A stretch of 13,016 nt of DNA from Monoraphidium neglectum (Eukaryota > Chlorophyta > Chlorophyceae > Sphaeropleales > Selenastraceae): NCBI RefSeq assembly GCF_000611645.1, contig NW_014012040.1:1-13016 (forward strand). The letters are read 5' to 3'. Of the stretch, positions 7,039 to 13,016 are shown one piece after another. The translations under genes were made by a program, and so were the position numbers. Position 1 is the first letter of the stretch. Each line of letters begins with the position of its first letter. The notes beneath the pieces were generated by a model, which saw only the letters and a program-made list of their open reading frames with translations, was not told the DNA's origin and made no database searches.

Positions 7039-9679
7039 ATGGATGAGCTGAAGAAAGGCGCTTGGACGCCTGAAGAGGTGTGCTAGTGTCCGCGGACAGC
7101 GTGGCAGCGGGACACCAATACACTGAGCGCGGGCTCGATCGACGACCGCAGCGTTTCAGCGCCCAGGGCTCACGATCTCTTTGTTTGGTACAGGACCTTC
7201 TCTTACGAAGGCTCGTCGAGGCGCTCGGACCGGCGCGCTGGAGCGTGGTGGCAGAAAGGATTCCTGGACGATCGGGGAAAAGCTGCCGGCTGAGGTGCGG
7301 AATCGTGCTTGGTTCTTCTCGTGCTGCAGGCACAGCCGCGGTGGGATGCGTGCACCCGGGGCGTGCGCATGGCGCCAGCTGCGGGGTGGCCTGCCATCGG
7401 TCATGCAGCGCACCACAACAGGCTGACCGAGCATCTCCCTGCATCCTGATGCAGGTGGCACAACCACCTCAGCCCTGCCGTCAAAAAAGTGAGCGGTGAC
7501 AAAGCTGACAGTTGTGCAAAAGCATGGTGCTCAGCTCGGGCAAAGCGACTGCAGGGGGACCACCGTGGTCAACAAGGCCGGCCTTCCTCTGCGCACGCCA
7601 ACCCCACGCACCCACGTCCGATGCACTTTTGCCCTCCAGGCCCCCTTTTCTGAGTACGAAGATGCTGTCATCTTGAAGGTGCGCTTGTGCGAACCTACCG
7701 AAAATCCAAGCACCCCTGGGCTTTCCGAAGAACAGCACCGCGACTGCGGCCCGCCGAGACGCATGCACCCCAACAGAATGCAAGGCGCCGCGGCGGCGGC
7801 GGCGGCGGGCACACATATGCAGCAGCCCCTCAACGACCCGGCCCTACATATCAGCCACCTCTGCCCTCCTCTCTGTGCCGCCCCCAGGCTCACGACATCC
7901 ACGGCAACAAATGGTCGGGTGAGGCCCTCGACGAAGCGGCCGCGCCTGCGCTCGCGCCAACATGCTGAGGCGTGCGCGCCAAGACGGCGCGCCGCGCGGG
8001 AGCCGCCCTTTGCTATGCCACGACGCCGGCGCCGTCCCTGCCGCTGCACGGCCCGTCACCAACGCCCGCCGGCCGCCGCCCCGAATCCCACAATGCAGTG
8101 ATTGCGAAGCTCCTGCCAGGGCGCACCGACAACGCCGTGAAGAACCGCTGGAACTCCACGCTCAAGCGCAAGGCGGGCACCCAGGGGCTGCGCAACAGGT
8201 GCGGCGCGGCCGCTCGGACGGCGGGCCGCGAGCCGCCTCCAGGCCTATGCGGCGCCTGACAGGATGCGGCGCGTGGCCTGCGCTGGCGTGGCAATGGCAC
8301 TGCCGTGCCTGCGACAGCGCGGCCGTCTGGGTGTCGCCCATCGTCGGCCAATTCCAGAATCGGTCCCCGCGCCGCCCCCTGGAATGCGCAGGTTCCTGTC
8401 GAGGGGGGTGACGCTGGACCTGCTGCTGACACAGTTCGCGCACCATGCGCACGACAACGCGGCGGCATCCGGCCACCACGCCCACCGCGGCGGCGCCGCC
8501 AGCCCGTGCGACAGCGACGACAGCGGCAGCGACGATATGGAGGATGTCACGCCGAGCGGCGGCAGCACGGGGGGCGCGGGCGGCGACGGGTCCGCGGGCT
8601 CAGGCGGCAGCGACGACGAGGGCTCGTCGCCGGCGGCGCACGGGCATTACGGGTATGCTCACGGCGTCGCGGTCGGCCTCGGCGCCGCGCACGCCGGCGT
8701 CGCGGCGGCATACGGCGCGCCCGCCTACTGCTACGGCGCTGGCGCGTACGGCTACGCTGCGCCGCAGCAGCAGCTGCCGCACCTGCGCGTGCACGCGCTC
8801 GCGCACGGCTGCGCCGGCGCAGGCAGCGCGGGCACCACTTACAGCGGCGGCGACGACGACGACTGCTGCGACACGCTCGACGCCATGCATTTCATAGGCA
8901 GCGTTGGCGCGAGCGCAGGCGCGATTGCGTCGGGGTGCAGCCCCGTGACTCAGGGATCCCCTTTCTTCGGGGGCGTGGCGCCGCCGGCTGAACCTGAGGA
9001 CCCCAATTCGCAAGACAGCATCCAGACGCTGCTGGATGATTTCGCCGCAGCGGGCGCAGCCGCAGCGGCGGCGTCGGCCGCCGCTGCGGCCGCGGCGGCG
9101 AGCGCGGGCGGCTTCGAGGACGTGTGCGGCGGCATTGTTGTCGGCGCGGCGGCGGATGTGGGTGGGCACGACGCCGCGTGGCGGGCGGCGGGTTGCAGCA
9201 GTTCTTTCAGCTCAAAGCGGGAGCTGGCGGGCGACGAAGCAGACGGCACTGCGTCCCCTCTGAAGCGGCTGCGGATCTGCGGCAGCAGCGGCGCGTTTGG
9301 GGCCGGCGCCGTGGCGTGCGCCGACGATGAGCTCCCGATATGCTACGCCGACCAGCGGGCCGGCGGCTGCGGCGATGCCGGCGCGGCGGCGGCCGCGGCC
9401 GTGCGGCAGCAGCAGCAGCAGCAGCACGCCGAGGCGCAACCGGCGTACCAGTGGGGCTTCGCCGCAGGCGCGGCCGCGCCGCGGGCGGAGGCGGGCTGCG
9501 TGGGGCCCTCGGAGGACGGCCAGGCCGGCGGGGGTGCAGGCGCGGGAGCGGCCGGGGGCGCGGCCGGCGAGGCGGGGCCGTTTGATCTTCTGGACGCGCT
9601 GCCGCTGAGCGTGCGCAGCTGCCTGGTCGACGCGGCGGCGCTCTACCTCGCGAACGACGCGAGCGGGCTTGCCGCGTGA
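7039..9679 (+). CDS. R2R3-MYB transcription factor (7 exons, complete)
   Basis: A DNA-binding transcription regulator expected in the nucleus. Exons: 7039-7077, 7194-7294, 7455-7488, 7640-7678, 7888-7918, 8099-8198, 8392-9679. The 1632 coding bases give 543 residues plus a stop. R2 spans residues 6-53 with tryptophans W9, W29 and W48 and the recognition segment [12 protein letters not shown]3 spans 57-105 with F61 replacing the first Trp, as is usual in plant R3 repeats, then W80 and W99 and the segment [20 protein letters not shown]. The [18 protein letters not shown] region resembles the land-plant MYB44/MYB109-like group. The tail (116-543) is low-complexity: acidic Ser/Asp stretch about 150-170, poly-Ala about 330-358, NLS-like SPLKRLR at 403-409, six Gln at 454-459 and a hydrophobic C-terminal segment about 512-540. 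All six donors are GTGNG. The ATG is taken as the start because [10 protein letters not shown] follows directly, leaving no room for an R1 repeat. The target genes cannot be inferred. Confidence 0.92.
9407..9424 (+). repeat. (CAG)6 coding repeat in MYB tail
   Basis: Six in-frame CAG codons give Gln 454-459 in the disordered tail, followed by His. It is a short coding microsatellite and contrasts with the long CAG tract kept in an intron of the ATPase. Confidence 0.85.
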
Positions 9680-10040
9680 GAGCCGGCGGCGGCGGCGGCG
9701 GCGGCGCGGCCTGCCGCACAGAGGCGCCATGGCGCGGCGCCGCACGGGCCGCCGTCGGCAAACGGGCGCCGCGGGTCGTGGCGCCCTTGATGCCCGGCGG
9801 GGCCTCTCCTTAGCCTGTGCCGCGCGGGCTCCGCCCGCCGACTACCCATCACGTTTCCGCATAAACTGACCGGCTCATTGTCTGAATACCGTTGACCGCT
9901 CTCAGAGCACCCACCTGTGCCCCGCGCCGCGCCAGCCGGCGCCCACACACGCACTCGTCTGCCGCGCGCAGACGTCACCGGGCGCGGCTTGCGGCCCCTT
10001 GACTGACACACCAGCCCACAGGGTTGTTGGTTGGTGGCTG

Positions 10041-10067
10041 CGCGGCCCTTTGGTGCAAAGGGCCGCG
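10041..10067. repeat. Perfect 12-bp stem hairpin
   Basis: Arms CGCGGCCCTTTG (10041-10052) and CAAAGGGCCGCG (10056-10067) are separated by the 3-base loop GTG. It lies about 360 bases past the MYB stop and could be a 3'-UTR structure or a small dispersed repeat. Confidence 0.85.
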
Positions 10068-10134
10068 GCGCTTTGACCCCGACATCCTCCCTCCCACACG
10101 CATCCACGCCGCTCTCAACGCCAGGGGGAGGAGC

Positions 10135-10155
10135 GCCGCGGGCGTGACGCCCGCG
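10135..10155. repeat. GC-rich hairpin element, copy 1
   Basis: Arms CGCGGGCG and CGCCCGCG, with arm-to-arm pairing over 8 bp at 10137-10155 around the loop TGA. The 21-base unit recurs at 12514-12534 with a single difference in the loop. Confidence 0.8.
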
Positions 10156-11188
10156 CCCGCGGTGCGCCTCCGCCGCCACCCCCAACAAAAACCCTCCTCG
10201 TCTTCCTTTCACCCGGGGCGCGTCTTCCGGACGCCGACGCTGACATGTCACGTTTTCCGCTCAGCCTCGGTTTCGTGCTGCTCCGGCGCTCCATCAGGCT
10301 CGCTCGCCCACGGCGCATACAAACATAAGGCAGCCAAGCTGCCTCAAGCCGACTGACAGCGCGCACGTACCACGCGACCGCTGCGCGCCGCGCCGCGCCG
10401 TGCCGGCTGATCCCCGCCGTGCCCCATCGCGTCCGTGTGCGGGCCCTCTTCTACTTCGTCCAGCCGAGGTGGCTGCTGCACCTTGGCGGGCGCGTGCATT
10501 TCCCCCTGACGCTTTGTTTGCTCACCCAGAATCCACCGGCGCGCCCGCCCGGCCGACCCTACCCGTCCGACCCTGTCAGTATGTGTTCCGCGCGTCTCAG
10601 CGCGTGCGCGCGGCGCTGCTCGTCCTCCTTGGCGCATCTTCCCTGGGGCCAAAGGGACTGAAATATGCGTGACCAGCACTGCAATTATGGACCGTCCCCC
10701 GGTCAACCCACCATATCGCAATACCGTGCAACTGCCCGCGCTTCGCCGCGCGGCCAGGCATGCCAAGCGGGCGCCGCTCCTGCGGATGCGCACACGCACC
10801 CTTGCGCCAAGCGGGGCTCCACGCGCCGCCTGCTCCTGCATCATAGACGTGCACGCCTGCCGCCCTGTCGCCGGGCCGTTTCCAAAGGCGCGCGGCCATG
10901 CGCGGCACGGGGCGCGGGGCCGGGGCAACGGGGCAGCAGACGGCTGCCCACCAACACCGCGCGCGCCAATGCCGCGCCAGGCAGGGGCTCAGTGCGCGCT
11001 TTTTAGTCCCGGCTACCCCGGCACTGCTTGTTTTGGAACCTTTTTCTTTCCATTGTTGACCTGCCATGCAGCCCCCGACCCGCGCTGAGGGGTACTGATG
11101 CGAAGCGCCGCTGGCCCCGCCCCAGGCTGCATGTGATGCGCACACAAACATATCTGCAGCACCCTACCTCTGTAATCACGCAGAAATC

Positions 11189-11197
11189 CACGCGCGT

Positions 11198-11237
<40 letters not shown>
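11189..11237. repeat. (CA)18 microsatellite with CG-rich flank
   Basis: A short CGCGCGTGCG run (11191-11200) leads into about 18.5 CA units (11201-11237). Together they form 49 bases of alternating purine-pyrimidine sequence in the gene-poor right part of the window. Confidence 0.95.
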
Positions 11238-11239
<2 letters not shown>

Positions 11240-11598
11240 ACGACAGCAGTGAGGCCGTACCACTCCCACACAAACAAGAGGCAATACGTATCGCGCCCAA
11301 CATGACCCGTTGTGGATGCGGCGATGACGACGGTTGCAAGCATGAGGCGCAGTGCACCCGCAGGCGCAGGGGCAGTGGCAAGGGCAGGACAGGGGCAGAG
11401 GTCAGATCAGGGCGATGCTGGGCCCGCCGCACGCACCAGCCCACCGTTTGCACAGGCCGGCAGCCTCTGCGCCTGCCCAGCGGCCGCTTGCGGGACGGCG
11501 GGCCCCCTGGTGCGCCCACCGCCGCACTGGCAGTCTGTGTCTGCCCTTGCCTGCAGCTTTGCCCGCTGCTGGCTGCCCCAGCGCAACTGACTGCCGCA

Positions 11599-11618
11599 CC
11601 ACGTGTCCGTTCACGTGG
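11599..11618. promoter_or_regulatory. Paired G-box (CACGTG) inverted repeat
   Basis: Two CACGTG hexamers (11600-11605 and 11612-11617) lie six bases apart, with flanks extending the arms to CCACGTG and CACGTGG. CACGTG is the core site of plant bZIP and bHLH factors. No adjacent gene is identified here, so a regulatory role is only possible. Confidence 0.3.
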
Positions 11619-12150
11619 ACAGCAGCAGTCTCTGCTGGCCGTGCGGCCAGGCGTTCCATGCTCGGCCATGCATCACCGCTTGCATCTTGCATTTGCCACG
11701 TTTCTGGTGTTTTCAGGTGCGACGCATGGCCCCGGTTTCCTGACTGTGCAGGAACACGACCAAGCGATGCATCAGGGCAGGACAGATGCGTTACTCCATT
11801 GCATGCTGTGGTTTTGTCACAGCCAGGGACCACTCTGGGCCCACAACGTGTGCATGGCCCCCACGCGCACAGGTCGCGTGGGGTTCCCCTCGGGCAGCAG
11901 GTGGTGCAGGGGGGCGCCTCCTGATTCAAACTGCGCGAATTGCGCTGCGGCAGCACAAAGGACGGCTCTCGGGCAGCGACGGAGCGTCGGACCGGGCGCA
12001 CGCGCGCACTTGGCGCGAGGCGGCCTGAGCACGTCACCATGCGCGTGTGCAGATGCGAGGGGTCAGCGCCTGACATGTGGCGCCGAGCAAATTTGTGCAG
12101 GGCGTGACGGCTCATCACGAGACCAGAGTGCAGCAGCACGGGACCAAAGA

Positions 12151-12185
12151 GGGGCGCGGCGCGCACATAAGGGGGCGCGGCGCGC
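12151..12185. repeat. Short direct repeat, 14 bp, 21-base period
   Basis: GGGGCGCGGCGCGC occurs at 12151-12164 and again at 12172-12185. This is a small local duplication in GC-rich DNA and has no evident role. Confidence 0.7.
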
Positions 12186-12245
12186 TGCGAGTCGTGGCTG
12201 TGGCGGTTTTTTCAAACCCTTTTCTTTGAAGGGGGAAGGGGGGCG

Positions 12246-12267
12246 GGCGGTCTTTGTGCAGACCGCC
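12246..12267. repeat. 8-bp stem hairpin
   Basis: Arms GGCGGTCT (12246-12253) and AGACCGCC (12260-12267) surround a 6-base loop. It sits inside the long uncharacterised open frame and has no T-run suggesting a terminator. Confidence 0.75.
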
Positions 12268-12513
12268 ATGTGGGCACTGGACAATCTAAGAACAGGGGGC
12301 CGGCCAGCACTGCAGACGCGGCGGAAGCCGCGCGGACAGAGGGGCTCCTGGCGGGGCCGCCGGCGCCGGCGGCTGTGCAGAGGAGGGGCAGTGGGCTGCC
12401 TCCCGCTTTTGAGTTCAGCTGGTACGGGCGCCGGCCGCGCCGCGGCAAACGAGCAATCCATGTTTCCAAAACGGCCCCGGAACGGGGGGCCGAAACATTT
12501 CAGGTACCGAGCT

Positions 12514-12535
12514 GCCGCGGGCGTGGCGCCCGCGG
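12514..12535. repeat. GC-rich hairpin element, copy 2
   Basis: Perfect 9-bp arms CCGCGGGCG (12515-12523) and CGCCCGCGG (12527-12535) flank the loop TGG. The core matches copy 1 at 10135-10155 at 20 of 21 positions. Confidence 0.85.
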
Positions 12536-12603
12536 GACAGGGTATGCGGTCGGTCACGCGCCACCAACACACGCCAACGTCGGTCGTGGCAGCCGCTCTG
12601 CTG

Positions 12604-12630
12604 CAGTCACCGTGACTACTCTGGTGACTG
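12604..12630. repeat. Nested inverted repeat with TGACT cores
   Basis: CAGTCACC (12604-12611) and GGTGACTG (12623-12630) are perfect inverse complements. Inside lies a second palindrome, AGTCAC-C-GTGACT (12605-12617). It could form alternative hairpins or present several TGACT half-sites. Confidence 0.7.
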
Positions 12631-13016
12631 TGAACTCACACGAGACACCGGCCGCGCGCGCAGGGGCCTCTGGGCTTTTGGCACGCCACGAGGCCCTCTG
12701 CCGCTGCGATGCACCCTCAAAACGACTGCAACCTCTCCACGTGCGAACACATGGGAGCCGCCCGCCCAGCGCCGAGTGCGAGGGCGCGCGGGGCGCCGGC
12801 GTGACAACGTCCCCGCCGCTCGCGGTACGAACAACCCCCGACCGGCCCAACAACTCCAACGCCAAAAACCGCGACCTAAACGCGGCACGCGCCTCTGGAA
12901 GGCCGAGGCAAATCCAACCCATCCGAACCCTCACCGCGTCGCCGCGTGCGCCGATTTCGGCGCCGAACCGGCCCCGGCGCCCTCCGCCCCGCCCCCGCCC
13001 CCGACCTTCCCATCGC
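12616..13016. other. Right end, nothing recognised
   Basis: Four hundred bases of GC-rich sequence, C-rich on the plus strand towards the end. A minus-strand frame is open across much of it but shows no familiar motif, and no splice-supported exon was found on either strand. It could be the edge of a gene lying to the right. Confidence 0.4.

Larger units (their letters stand above)
9680..11301. other. MYB 3' region and gene-free stretch
   Basis: The first part should be the MYB 3' UTR. It opens with a GGC-rich run (about 9684-9702), and I find no TGTAA (the usual chlorophyte poly(A) signal) before 11171. Several overlapping open frames of 60-200 codons on both strands look compositional: they lack domains, and their splice sites cannot be tied to any homologous segment. 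Hairpins at 10041-10067 and 10137-10155 and the CA tract at 11201-11237 are the main structure. Confidence 0.5.
11302..12615 (+). other. Long open frame (437 codons), probably not a gene
   Basis: An ATG-initiated frame open for 1.3 kb. The predicted product is rich in Arg, Cys, His, Gln and Gly, with no domain, membrane pattern or motif I can name. It contains a CACGTG pair, hairpins and short direct repeats, more typical of noncoding DNA. Chance open frames of this size occur in DNA this GC-rich. No splice-linked exons were found around it. I keep it listed only because of its length. Confidence 0.15.

Noticed and set aside
7039..7077. An R1 repeat that would make the MYB a three-repeat protein
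   Set aside because: The first repeat starts a few residues after the ATG, and no third MYB repeat was found in the upstream 400 bases.
1..13016. CRISPR arrays, tRNA or rRNA genes, insertion sequences, bacterial operons
   Set aside because: No regularly spaced direct repeats, tRNA-like T-loops, transposase motifs or Shine-Dalgarno-led gene strings were seen. Spliced genes indicate a eukaryotic nucleus.

Overview
The window looks like nuclear DNA of a GC-rich green alga (chlorophyte). The evidence is intron-dense genes, land-plant-type protein families (a P1B-type copper ATPase and a plant-type R2R3-MYB), introns full of CA/TG, CG and CTG simple repeats, and Ala/Gly-rich low-complexity protein tails. 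There are no operons, Shine-Dalgarno sites, CRISPR arrays, tRNAs, rRNAs or insertion sequences that I can see. Gene models below come from joining conserved protein segments at GT/AG sites whose phases match. No transcript data were available.

Layout. (1) 1-5089, minus strand: the 5' part of a heavy-metal (probably Cu+) P-type ATPase. Twelve exons can be placed, giving about 515 residues: three N-terminal HMA metal-binding domains, the first four membrane helices and the start of the actuator domain. The reading frame leaves the window inside the TGE motif, so the catalytic half is off the left edge. (2) About 5090-5463: a lower-GC region between the ATPase and the next locus, holding a TATATA box that reads on both strands. 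(3) About 5464-6624, plus strand: a tentative multi-exon locus of unknown function with Cys-rich segments, in DNA less GC-rich than its surroundings. (4) 6625-7038: probable upstream region of the MYB gene. (5) 7039-9679, plus strand: a complete seven-exon R2R3-MYB transcription factor of 543 residues with an intrinsically disordered tail. (6) 9680-13016: 3.3 kb without a recognisable gene. It carries a (CA)18 tract, GC-rich hairpins (two of them near-identical copies), short inverted repeats and one long but unconvincing open frame.

How they relate. The ATPase would load copper into an internal compartment (secretory pathway or plastid; the sequence does not decide). The MYB would be a nuclear regulator. 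Nothing in the sequence links the two beyond proximity. All 18 introns placed in these two genes begin GTGNG, a strikingly uniform donor that also helps judge the other candidate exons. I see no clear evidence of a new multi-gene system. The most interesting items are the shared intron position in all three HMA domains, the intronic (CAG)20 tract beside a 5' splice site, the unknown Cys-rich locus and the repeated hairpin.
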